From Gibbula magus (taxonomy: Eukaryota; Mollusca; Gastropoda; Trochida; Trochidae): a DNA stretch of 64,000 nt. The notes below the pieces were generated by a model that was not told the DNA's origin, made no database searches, and was given only the letters and a program-made list of their open reading frames with translations. This document shows positions 1 to 12,077 of this stretch, piece after piece (within the stretch, counting starts at the first letter, position 1; each line of letters begins with the position of its first letter). The position numbers and the translations under genes are program-made. Where the stretch lies: NCBI GenBank assembly GCA_936450465.1, contig OW388291.1, positions 84,358,099-84,422,098 on the forward strand, read 5' to 3'.

Positions 1-117
1 CCCCCACCCAACACACCTACACACACCTCCATACATGCTCATCCCATCCCGACGTCCTCACGCCCCGGATTAAGGTTGATCCGTGGAATCAAATTATACA
101 AAACAATATAAAAAAAT
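1..117. other. unique left flank
   Basis: C-rich then A-rich non-repetitive sequence preceding the first tandem array. No gene or signal is visible in it. Confidence 0.6.
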
Positions 118-1014
118 GCTTCTGGGTGTCCTCTATTCTACAGTAATATAGTTCTGTGTGTCTCCCTCCACTGTTGTACAGTAATATAGTTCTGTGTGTC
201 TCCTTCCACTGTTGTACAGGAATATAGTTCTGTGTGTCTCCCTCCACTGTTGTACAGGAATATATTTCTGTGTGTCTCCCTCCACTGTTGTACAGGAATA
301 TAGTTCTGTGTGTCTCCCTCCACTGTTGTACAGTAATATAGTTCTGTGTGTCTCCTTCCACTGTTGTACAGGAATATAGTTCTGTGTGTCTCCCTCCACT
401 GTTGTACAGGAATATAGTTCTGTGTGTCTCCCTCCACTGTTGTACAGGAATATATTTCTGTGTGTCTCCCTCCACTGTTGTACAGTAATATAGTTCTGTG
501 TGTCTCCCTCCACTGTTGTACAGTAATATAGTTCTGTGTGTCTCCCTCCACTGTTGTACAGGAATATAGTTCTGTGTGTTTCCCTCCACTGTTGTACAGT
601 AATATAGTTCTGTGTGTCTCCTTCCACTGTTGTACAGGCATATAGTTCTGTGTGTCTCCCTCCACTGTTGTACAGGAATATAGTTCTGTGTGTCTCCCTC
701 CACTGTTGTACAGAAATATAGTTCTGTGTGTCTCCCTCCACTGTTGTACAGGAATATAGTTCTGTGTGTCTCCCTCCACTGTTGTACAGGAATATAGTTC
801 TGTGTATTTCCCTCCACAAAATGAAGATGGTTCTGGATGTCCTCCCTCCACTATTGTACAGGATGGTGGTTCTGGGTGTCATCCGTCCACTATTGTACAG
901 GAAGATGGTTCTGGGTGTCCTCCCTCCACTATTGTACAGGGAGATGGTTCTGGGTATCCTCCCTCCACTGTTGTACAGGAAGATGGTTCTGGGTGTCCTC
1001 CCTCCACTGTTGTA

Positions 1015-1990
1015 CATGAAGATGGTTCTGGGTGTCCTCCCTCCACTATTGTACAGGAAGATGGTTCTGGGTGTCCTCCCTCCACTATTGTACAGGAAGA
1101 TGGTTCTGGGTGTCCTCCCTCCACTATTGTACAGGATGATGGTTCTGGGTGTCCTCCCTCCACTATTGTACAGGAAGATGGTTCTGGGTGTCCTCCCTCC
1201 ACTATTGTACAGGATGGTGGTTCTGGGTGTCCTCCCTCCACTATTGTACAGGATGATGGTTCTGGGTGTCCTCCCTCCACTATTGTACATGAAGATGGTT
1301 CTGGGTGTCTTCCCTCCACTATTGTACAGGAAGATGGTTCTGGGTGTCCTCCCTCCACTATTGTACAGGAAGATGGTTCTGGGTGTCCTCCCTCCACTGT
1401 TGTACAGGAAGATGGTTATGGGTGTCCTCCCTCCACTGTTGTACAGGAAGATGGTTCTGGGTGTCCTCCCTCCACTATCTACATGAAGATGGTTCTGGGT
1501 GTCCTTCCTCCACTATTGTATAGGAAGATGGTCATGGGTGTCCTCCCTCCACTGTTGTACATGAAGATGGTTCTGGGTGTCCTCCCTGCACTATTGTACA
1601 GGAAGATGGTTCTGGGTGTCCTCCCTCCACTATCTACAGGAAGATGGTTCTGGGTGTCCTCCCTCCACTGTTGTACATGAAGATGGTTCTGGGTGTCCTC
1701 CCTCCACTATTGTACAGGAAGATGGTTCTGGGTGTCCTCCCTCCACTATTGTACAGGATGATGGTTCTGGATGTCCTCCCTCCACTGTTGTACAGGAAGA
1801 TGGTTCTGGGTGTCATCCGTCCACTGTTGTACATGAAGATGGTTCTGGGTGTCCTCCCTCCACTATTGTACAGGAAGATGGTTCTGGGTGTCCTCCCTCC
1901 ACTGTTGTACATGAAGATGGTTATGTGTGTCCTCCCTCCACCATTGTACAGGAAGATGGTTCTGGGTGTCCTCCCTCCACTATCTACATG
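1015..1990. repeat. segmental duplication copy A inside array 1
   Basis: The pattern of variant monomers in this block, including a TCATGGGTG variant and a CCCTGCACT variant, recurs in the same order 1,749 bp downstream. 1,749 bp equals 39 units of 39 bp plus 6 units of 38 bp. The boundaries are approximate. Confidence 0.8.
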
Positions 1991-2763
1991 AAGATGGTTA
2001 TGGGTGTCCTCCCTCCACTGTTGTACAGGAAGATGGTTATGCGTGTCCTCCCTCCACTTTTGTACAGGAAAATGGTTCTGGATGTCCTCCCTCCACTATT
2101 GTACATGAAGATGGTTCTGGGTGTCCTCCCTCCACTATTGTACATGAAGATGGTTCTGGGTGTCCTCCCTCCACTATCTACATGAAGATGGTTCTGGGTG
2201 TCCTCCCTCCACTGTTGTACATGAATATGGTTCTGGGTGTCCTCCCTCCACTATTGTACGGGAAGATGGTTCTGGATGTCCTCCCTCCACAATCTACATG
2301 AAGATGGTTATGGGTGTCCTCCCTCCACTATTGTACATGAATATGGTTCTGGGTGTCCTCCCTTCACTATTGTACAGGAAGATGGTTCTGGGTGTCCTCC
2401 CTCCACTATTGTACAGGAAGATGGTTCTGGGTGTCCTCCCTCCACTATTGTACAGGAAGATGGTTCAGGGTGTCCTCCCTCCACTGTTGTACAGGAATAT
2501 GGTTCTGGGTGTCCTCCTTCCACTGTTGTACATGAAGATGGTTCTGGGTGTCCTCCCTCCACTATTGTACAGGAAGATGGTTCAGAGTGTCCTCCCTCCA
2601 CTATCTACATGAAGATGGTTCTGGGTGTCCTCCCTCCACTGTTGTACATGAAGATGGTTCTGGGTGTCCTCCCTCCACTGTTGTACATGAAGATGGTTCT
2701 GGGTGTCCTCCCTCCACTGTTGTACAGGAAGATGGTTCTGGGTGTCCTCCCTCCACTGTTGTA

Positions 2764-3740
2764 CATGAAGATGGTTCTGGGTGTCCTCCCTCCACTTTTG
2801 TACAGGAAGATGGTTCTGGGTGTCCTCCCTCCACTATTGTACAGGAAGATGGTTCTGGGTGTCCTCCCTCCACTATTGTACAGGATGATGGTTCTGGGTG
2901 TCCTCCCTCCACTATTGTACAGGAAGATGGTTCTGGGTGTCCTCCCTCCACTATTGTACAGGATGATGGTTCTGGGTGTCCTCCCTCCACCATTGTACAG
3001 GATGATGGTTCTGGGTGTCCTCCCTCCACTATTGTACATGAAGATGGTTCTGGGTGTCTTCCCTCCACTATTGTACAGGAAGATGGTTCTGGGTGTCCTC
3101 CCTCCACTATTGTACAGGAAGATGGTTCTGGGTGTCCTCCCTCCACTGTTGTACAGGAAGATGGTTATGGGTGTCCTCCCTCCACTGTTGTACAGGAAGA
3201 TGGTTCTGGGTGTCCTCCCTCCACTATCTACATGAAGATGGTTCTGGGTGTCCTTCCTCCACTATTGTATAGGAAGATGGTCATGGGTGTCCTCCCTCCA
3301 CTGTTGTACATGAAGATGGTTCTGGGTATCCTCCCTGCACTATTGTACAGGAAGATGGTTCTGGGTGTCCTCCCTCCACTATCTACAGGAAGATGGTTCT
3401 GGGTGTCCTCCCTCCACTGTTGTACATGAAGATGGTTCTGGGTGTCCTCCCTCCACTATTGTACAGGAAGATGGTTCTGGGTGTCCTCCCTCCACTATTG
3501 TACAGGATGATGGTTCTGGATGTCCTCCCTCCACTGTTGTACAGGAAGATGGTTCTGAGTGTCATCCGTCCACTATTGTACATGAAGATGGTTCTAGGTG
3601 TCCTCCCTCCACTATTGTACAGGAAGATGGTTCTGGGTGTCCTCCCTCCACTGTTGTACATGAAGATGGTTCTGGGTGTCCTCCCTCCACCATTGTACAG
3701 GAAGATGGTTCTGGGTGTCCTGCCTCCACTATCTACATGA
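2764..3740. repeat. segmental duplication copy B inside array 1
   Basis: This is the partner of the block at about 1015-1990. Conceptual translations of several stretches are identical or differ by a few residues, so the duplication is recent relative to divergence between monomers. Confidence 0.8.
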
Positions 3741-5192
3741 AGATGGTTCTGGGTGCCATCCCTCCACTATTGTACATGAAGATGGTTTTGTGTGTCCTCC
3801 CTCCACTATCTACATGAAGATGGTTCTGGGTGTCCTCCCTCCACTATTGTACAGGAAGATGGTTCTGGGTGTCCTCCCTCCACTGTTGTACATGAAGATG
3901 GTTCTGGGTGTCCTCCCTCCACTATTGTACAGGAAGATGGTTATGTGTGTCCTCCCTCCACTATCTACATGAAGATCGTTCTGGGTGTCATCCCTCCACT
4001 ATTGTACATGAAGATGGTTCTGGGTGTCCTCCCTCCACTATTGTACAGGAAGATGGTTCTGGGTGTCCTCCCTCCACTATTGTACAGGAAGATGGTTATG
4101 GGTGTCCTCCCTCCACTATTGTACAGGAAGATGGTTCTGGGTGTCCTCCCTCCACTGTTGTACAGGAAGATGGTTCGGGGTGTCCTGCCTCCACTATCTA
4201 CATGAAGATGGTTCTGGGTGTCATCCCTCCACTATTGTACATGAAGATGGTTTTGGGTGTCCTCCCTCCACTATCTACATGAAGATGGTTCTGGGTGTCA
4301 TCCCTCCACTATTGTACAGGAAGATGGTTCTGGGTGTCCTCCCTCCACTATCTACATGAAGATGGTTCAGGGTGTCCTCCCTCCACTGTTGTACAGGAAG
4401 ATGGTTATGGGTGTCCTCCCTCCACTATTGTACATGAAGATGGTTCTGGGTGTCCTCCCTCCACTATTGTACAGGAAGATGGTTCTGGGTGTCCTCCCTC
4501 CACTATTGTACAGGAAGATGGTTATGGGTGTCCTCCCTCCACTGTTGTACAGGAAGATGGTTCAGGGTGTCCTCCCTCCACTATCTGCATGAAGATGGTT
4601 CTGGGTGTCCTCCCTCCACTATTGTACATGAAGATGGTTATGGGTGTCCTCCCTCCACTATTGTACAGGAAGATGGTTATGGGTGTCCTCCCTCCACTGT
4701 TGTACAGGAAGATGGTTCTTGGTGTCCTCCCTCCACTATCTACATGAAGATGGTTCTGTGTGTCTCCCTCCACTATTGTACAGGAAGATGGTTCTGGGTG
4801 TCCTCCTTCCACTATTGTACATGAAGATGGTTATGGGTGTCCTCCCTCCACTGTTGTACAGGAAGATGGTTCTGGGTGTCCTCCCTCCACTATTGTACAT
4901 GAAGATGGTTATTCGTGTCCTCCCTCCACTATTCTACATGAAGATGGTTCTTGGTGTCCTCCCTCCACTATTGTACAGGAAGATGGTTCTGGGTGTCCTC
5001 CCTCCACTATTGTACATGAAGATGGTTCTGGGTGTCCTCCCTCCACTATTGTACATGAAGATGGTTTTGGTGTCCTCCCTCCACTATTGTACAGGAAGAT
5101 AGTTATTGGTGTCCTCCCTCCACTATCGACAGGAAGATGGTTCTGGGTGTCCTCCCTCCACCATTGTACAGGAATATGGTTCTGGGTGTCTG

Positions 5193-8100
5193 GTAAAATT
5201 ACAGGAGACCATACTCTGTACACACAGTATATTCTAACACCAGGAGACTATACTCTTTACATACGGTATAATTTGACTACAGGAGAACATTCTGTACACA
5301 CGGTATACTCTGGCAACCGAAGACCACAGTCTGTACACACAGTATACTCTGGCAACAGAAGACCATAGTCTGTACACACAGTATACTCTGGCAACAGAAG
5401 ACCATAGTCTGTACACACAGTATACTCTGACAACAGGAGATCATAGTCTGTACACACAGTATACTCTGGCAACAGGAGACTATAATCTGTTCACACAGTA
5501 TACTCTGGCAACAGAAGACCATAGTCTGTACACAGAGTATACTCTGGCAACAGGAGACTATAATCTGTACACACAGTATACTCTGGCAACAGAAGACCAT
5601 AGTCTGTACACAGAGTATACTCTGGCAACAGGAGACCATAGTCTGTACATGTACACACAGTATAATCTGGCAACAGGAGACCATAGTCTGTGCACACGGT
5701 ATATTCTCACTAAAGGAGACCATAGTCTGTACACACAGTATTCTCTGACTACAGGAGATCATAGTCTGTACACACAGTATACTCTGACTACAGGAGACCA
5801 TAGTCTGTACACTCAGTATTCTCTGACTACAGGAGATCATAGTCTGTACACACAGTTTACTCTGACTACAGGAGACCATAGTCTGTAAACACAGTATACT
5901 CTGACTACAGGAGACCATAGTCTGTACACACAGTATCCTCTGACTACAGGAGATCATAGTCTGTACACACAGTTTACTCTGACTACAGGAGACCATAGTC
6001 TGTAAACACAGTATACTCTGACTACAGGAGACCATAGTCTGTACACACAGTATTCTCTGACTACAGGAGATCATAGTCTGTACACACAGTATACTCTGAC
6101 AACAGGAGACCATAGTCTGTAAACACAGTATACTCTGACTACAGGAGACCATAGTCTTTACACACAGTTTACTCTGACAACAGGAGATCATAGTCTGTAC
6201 ACACATTATACTCTGACTACAGGAGACCATAGTCTGTACACACAGTATTCTCTGACTACAGGAGATCATAGTCTGTACACACAGTATACTCTGACAACAG
6301 AAGACCATAGTCTGTACACACAGTATACTCTGGCAACAGGAGACCATAATCTGTACACACAGTAAACTATGGCAACAGAAGACCATAGTCTGTACACAGA
6401 GTATACTCTGGCAACAGGAGACTATAATCTGTACACACAGTATACTCTGGCAACAGAAGACCATAGTCTGTACACAGAGTATACTCTGGAAACAGGAGAC
6501 CATAGTCTGTACATGTACACACAGTATAATCTGGCAACAGGAGACCATAGTCTGTGCACACGGTATATTCTCACTAAAGGAGACCATAGTCTGTACACAC
6601 AGTATTCTCTGACTACAGGAGATCATAGTCTGTACACACAGTATACTCTGACTACAGGAGACCATAGTCTGTACACACAGTATTCTCTGACTACAGGAGA
6701 TCATAGTCTGTACACACAGTTTACTCTGACTACAGGAGACCATAGTCTGTAAACACAGTATACTCTGACTACAGGAGACCATAGTCTGTACACACAGTAT
6801 TCTCTGACTACAGGAGATCATAGTCTGTACACACAGTTTACTCTGACTACAGGAGACCATAGTCTGTAAACGCAGTATACTCTGACTACAGGAGACCATA
6901 GTCTGTAAACACAGTATACTCTGACAACAGGAGACCATAGTCTGTAAACACAGTATACTCTGACTACAGGAGACCATAGTCTGTACACACAGTATTCTCT
7001 GACTACAGGAGATCATAGTCTGTACACACATTATACTCTGACTACAGGAGACCATAGTCTGTTCACACAGTATTCTCTGACTACAGGAGATCATAGTCTG
7101 TACACACAGTATACTCTGACTACAGGAGACCATAGTCTGTAAACACAGTATACTCTGACTACAGGAGACCATAGTCTGCACACACATTATACTCTGACAA
7201 CAGGAGATCATAGTCTGTACACACAGTATACTCTGACTGAAGGAGACCATAGTCTTTACACACAGTATACTCTGACAACAGAAGATCATAGTCTTTACAC
7301 ACAGTATACTCTGACTACAGGAGACCATAGTCTTTACACACAGTATACTTTGACAACAGGAGATCATAGTCTTTACACACAGTATACTCTGACTGAAGGA
7401 GACCATAGTCTTTACACACAGTATACTCTGACAACAGAAGACCATAGTCTGTAAACACAGTATACTCTGACTACAGGAGACCATAGTCTTTACACACAGT
7501 ATACTCTGACAACAGGAGACCATAGTCTGTACACACAGTATACTCTGACTACAGGAGACCATAGTCTTTACACACGGTATACTCTGACTACAGGAGACCA
7601 TAGTCTGTACACACAGTATACTCTGACAACAGAAGACCATAGTCTGTACACACAGTATACTCTGACAACAGAAGACCATGGTATGTACACAGAGTATATT
7701 CTGACTAAAGGAGACCATAATCTGTACCCAAAGTATACTCTGACTACAGGAGACCATAGTCTGTACACACAGTATACTCTGACTACAGGAGACCATAGTC
7801 TGTACACACAGTATACTCTGACTAAAGGAGACCATAGTCTTTACACACAGTATACTCTGACTACAGGAGACCATAGTCTGTTCACACAGTATTCTCTGAC
7901 TACAGGAGATCATAGTCTGTACACACAGTATACTCTGACAACAGGAGACCATAGTCTGTAAACACAGTATACTCTGACTACAGGAGACCATAATCTGTAC
8001 ACACAGTATACTCTGACTACAGGAGACCATAGTCTGTTCACACAGTATTCTCTGACTACAGGAGACCATAGTCTTTACACACAGTATACTCTGACAACAG

Positions 8101-10590
8101 AAGACCATAGTCTTTACACACAGTATACTCTGACTACAGGAGACCATAGTCTTTACACACAGTATACTTTGACAACAGGAGATCATAGTCTTGACACACA
8201 GTATACTCTGACTGAAGGAGACCATAGTCTTTACACACAGTATACTCTGACAACAGAAGACCATAGTCTGTAAACACAGTATACTCTGACTACAGGAGAC
8301 CATAGTCTTTACACACAGTATACTCTGACAACAGGAGATCATAGTCTGTACACACAGTATACTCTGACTGAAGGAGACCATAGTCTTCACACACAGTATA
8401 CTCTGACAACAGAAGACCATAGTCTTTACACACAGTATACTCTGACTACAGGAGACCATAGTCTTTACACACAGTATACTCTGACAACAGGAGACCATAG
8501 TCTGTACACACAGTATACTCTGACTACAGGAGACCATAGTCTTTACACACGGTATACTCTGACTACAGGAGACCATAGTCTGTACACACAGTATACTCTG
8601 ACAACAGAAGACCATAGTCTGTACACACAGTATACTCTGACAACAGAAGACCATGGTATGTACACAGAGTATATTCTGACTAAAGGAGACCATAATCTGT
8701 ACACAAAGTATACTCTGACTACAGGAGACCATAGTCTGTACACACAGTATACTCTGACTACAGGAGACCATAGTCTGTACACACAGTATACTCTGACTAA
8801 AGGAGACCATAGTCTTTACACACAGCATACTCTGACTACAGGAGACCATAGTCTGTTCACACAGTATTCTCTGACTACAGGAGATCATAGTCTGTACACA
8901 CAGTATACTCTGACAACAGGAGACCATAGTCTGTAAACACAGTATACTCTGACTACAGGAGACCATAGTCTGCACACACATTATACTCTGACAACAGGAG
9001 ATCATAGTCTGTACACACAGTATACTCTGACAACAGGAGATCATAGTCTTTACTCACAGTATACTCTGACTGAAGGAGACCATAGTCTTTACACACAGTA
9101 TACTCTGACAACAGAAGACCATAGTCTTTACACACAGTATACTCTGACTACAGGAGACCATAGTCTTTACACACAGTATACTTTGACAACAGGAGATCAT
9201 AGTCTTTACACACAGTATACTCTGACTGAAGGAGACCATAGTCTTTACACACAGTATACTCTGACAACAGAAGACCATAGTCTGTAAACACAGTATACTC
9301 TGACTACAGGAGACCATAGTCTTTACACACAGTATACTCTGACAACAGGAGATCATAGTCTGTACACACAGTATACTCTGACTGAAGGAGACCATAGTTT
9401 TCACACACAGTATACTCTGACAACAGAAGACCATAGTCTTTACACACAGTATACTCTGACTACAGGAGACCATAGTCTTTACACACAGTATACTCTGACA
9501 ACAGGAGACCATAGTCTGTACACACAGTATACTCTGACTACAGGAGACCATAGTCTTTACACACGGTATACTCTGACTACAGGAGACCATAGTCTGTACA
9601 CACAGTATACTCTGACAACACAAGACCATAGTCTGTACACACAGTATACTCTGACAACAGAAGACCATGGTATGTACACAGAGTATATTCTGACTAAAGG
9701 AGACCATAATCTGTACACAAAGTATACTCTGACTACAGGCGACCATAGTCTGTACACACAGTATACTCTGACTAAAGGAGACCATAGTCTTTACACACAG
9801 TATACTCTGACTACAGGGGACCATAGTCTGTACACACAGTATACTCTGACTACAGGAGACATTAGTCTGTACACACAGTATACTCTGACTAAAGGAGACC
9901 ATAGTCTTTACACACAGTATACTCTGACTAAAGGAGACCATAGTCTTTACACACAGTATACTCTGACTACAGGAGACCATAGTCTTTACACACAGTATAG
10001 TCTGGCAACAGAAGACCATAGTTTGTACACAGAGTATACCCTGGCAACAGAAGACCATAATCTGTACACGCAGTATACTCTGGCAACAGAAGACCATAGT
10101 CTGTACACAGAGTATACTCTGGCAACAGGAGACCATAATCTGTACACACAGTATACTTTGGCAACAGAAGACCATAGTCTGTACACAGAGTATACCCTGG
10201 CAACAGAAGACCATAATCTGTACACGCAGTATACTCTGGCAACAGAAGACCATAGTCTGTACACAGAGTATACTCTGGCAACAGGAGACCATAATCTGTA
10301 CACGCAGTATACTCTGGCAACGGAAGACCATAGTCTGTACACAGAGTATACCCTGGCAACAGAAGACCATAATCTGTACACGCAGTATACTCTGGCAACA
10401 GAAGACCATAGTCTGTACACAGAGTATACTCTGGCAACAGGAGACCATAATCTGTACACGCAGTATACTCTGGCAACGGAAGACCATAGTCTGTACACAG
10501 AGTATACTCTGGTAACAGGAGACCATAGTCTGTGCACACGGTATATTCTCACTAAAGGAGACGATAATCTGTATGCATAGTCTTCTATGA
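5193..10590. repeat. tandem array 2, 39-bp minisatellite
   Basis: About 138 copies of a 39-bp unit containing CTGTACACACAGTATACTCT followed by GACAACAGGAGACCATAG-like sequence. Variant positions (CTGACT/CTGACA/CTGGCA, ACAGGA/ACAGAA/TGAAGGA, CTGT/CTTT) occur in runs, so there are sub-blocks. Two units carry a 6-bp ACATGT insertion near 5647 and 6511. Blocks recur at offsets of 864 bp (22 units plus 6 bp), 975 bp (25 units) and 1,014 bp (26 units). The array begins within about 15 bp of the last unit of array 1 with no unique spacer. Because 39 is a multiple of three, frames stay open for kilobases. I do not regard these as genes. Confidence 0.97.
7568..8542. repeat. 975-bp higher-order block in array 2, copy 1
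   Basis: A run of variant units, marked by CATGGTATGTACACAGAG near 7677, recurs near 8652 (975 bp later) and near 9666 (1,014 bp after that). This shows 25-26-monomer higher-order units. Copies 2 and 3 occupy roughly 8543-9556 and 9557-9990. Confidence 0.75.
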
Positions 10591-12077
10591 CACTATTGGA
10601 GACTACAGCTACAAACCGGAAATTTGTTCACCTGTTATTTGGCATGTATGTGAAGCATCTTACCAACGCGAAAACAAGACCGATCACTTTGAAATTTTGC
10701 ATAATAAGAAGACAGTTGAGTATTCATAACATGATCTGATTTGATACCTTATAGAAAACAGTTACAGTTTTGGCAGCTCTTTGAAGTGACCAGGGGTCAA
10801 AACTTTTCAAAACTTTAACTTTTATTTTCTTATGTGAAATATTCAGTAAGTGATCAACTGGGTCAAACATATATCATGTATTTCCTTTTATACTCACTCA
10901 ATGTATTTATGATGGAACTGTTCTCATTTAGTCGATAGGAAAACTTTTACAAGATAATAAATGAAATTTGAATTTTCAAAATTTGACCTCTTCTGTCTAT
11001 TGTACTTTGCCAAATTTCATAAACATGAACCACTGACGTGACGATCACAGGGTACGTTTGAGAACGATAATTTTACCTTTGGATATATGATGATTCAGTG
11101 TCATTGAATGTGAACTTTTAATGCTGACGTTATTTGCACTCAAAGACACATGTTGGTGAACAAACTTTCGGTATACAGCTGCATATACCCGGGCGAAAGC
11201 GGTAACCATGTTGGTCAATTTTTAAAAATAAGATAAATTGATCTTTTTTCAGCTAAAACAACATGACAGAAACAGAGAACTGGCAACTTTGTGTTTTAGG
11301 ATCCTCGTAAAACGATTTTCACAGCTTCTTCGGTTTGTTTACTTTGTGGTAGATAAAACCAAATGCAAGCACAGTACAAGGTCAGCTCAGCAGCACCAGT
11401 CAATCACACACGTGCGTTTCGCGTATGTGGAGAGTTAGAGAAATATCTCGATGTGTTTGAGTAAAACATGATTGACATTTTTACACCCCGTCTAGCTAGC
11501 TGCACTTCTGACACTTACACATCAGGAGGTCATTTTCTCACGTGTCAGTATCAATATTTCTTCATTTAATGAAGTGTTCAGAGTCAGGTTTTGTTTTCGT
11601 AAACCGTTGTGGTCTGTAAGGAAGAAGTTAAATGCTAATTTTGCTGATGTTCCGTACAAGAGAAAAGGCGACGTTTGGGTTTTATGTTGGGAGATTTTAA
11701 ACATATTTTTTGAAAAATGGACAATTTACCAGTGGTGCTACTATTTATATGGAAGCTAGGAAGTAACTATGAGATGTTTCCTCTCTATAACATCTCCTCT
11801 CAACACATACTGACTCGCCGTCATATAGTTATAAAGATGTCGATTTAAGCGCCCTTACGGGGGTCATTAGTTACTTCTCCTTCTAAATTGATTGTATGAT
11901 ATGACAATGCCTTGATATACAGTCTCATTATTAAGAGACCACAATTAGATACGCTCCCTTACACAACATACCGTATATCGTATAACGATCTTAATGAGAC
12001 TATATTGCTTTACTAACGTTTTAACAACGTTACAGAAATAATGTTCTATATAAATGATATTCACTGAAAGGTTAAGA
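10591..12077. other. unique AT-rich intergenic DNA
   Basis: Non-repetitive DNA between arrays 2 and 3. Reading frames are short (the longest about 66 codons at 11238-11438) and resemble no protein I know. A short inverted repeat, AGTCTCATTATTAAGA at 11921-11936 against TCTTAATGAGACT near 11989-12001, could be a small palindromic element. Nothing else is evident. Confidence 0.6.

Larger units (their letters stand above)
118..5192. repeat. tandem array 1, 38/39-bp minisatellite
   Basis: This is a continuous minisatellite of about 130 monomers. The first block (about 118-815, near 18 copies) has a 38-bp unit containing GTAATATAGTTCTGTGTGTC. The second block (about 816-5192, near 112 copies) has a related 39-bp unit containing GGAAGATGGTTCTGGGTGTC. 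Both share the CTCCCTCCACT…TTGTACA segment, so they are diverged subfamilies of one repeat. A minority of units in the second block read CTATCTACATGAAG and are 38 bp long, which breaks phase. A block near 1015-1990 is repeated at about 2764-3740 with an offset of 1,749 bp. Open frames on both strands here reflect a stop-poor unit and are not annotated as genes. Confidence 0.97.

Noticed and set aside
118..5192. Multiple open frames on both strands of array 1 as repetitive proteins
   Set aside because: Frames are open on both strands at once and break wherever a 38-bp unit shifts phase. This is a composition effect.
118..5192. CRISPR array
   Set aside because: Units are contiguous tandem copies without unique spacers, in a eukaryotic context. 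The same holds for the other arrays.
5277..9044. 1,255-codon minus-strand open frame as a gene
   Set aside because: It is 13-codon readings of a 39-bp satellite unit. Overlapping plus- and minus-strand frames are open too, and nothing resembles a known protein. Kept only as a testable finding.
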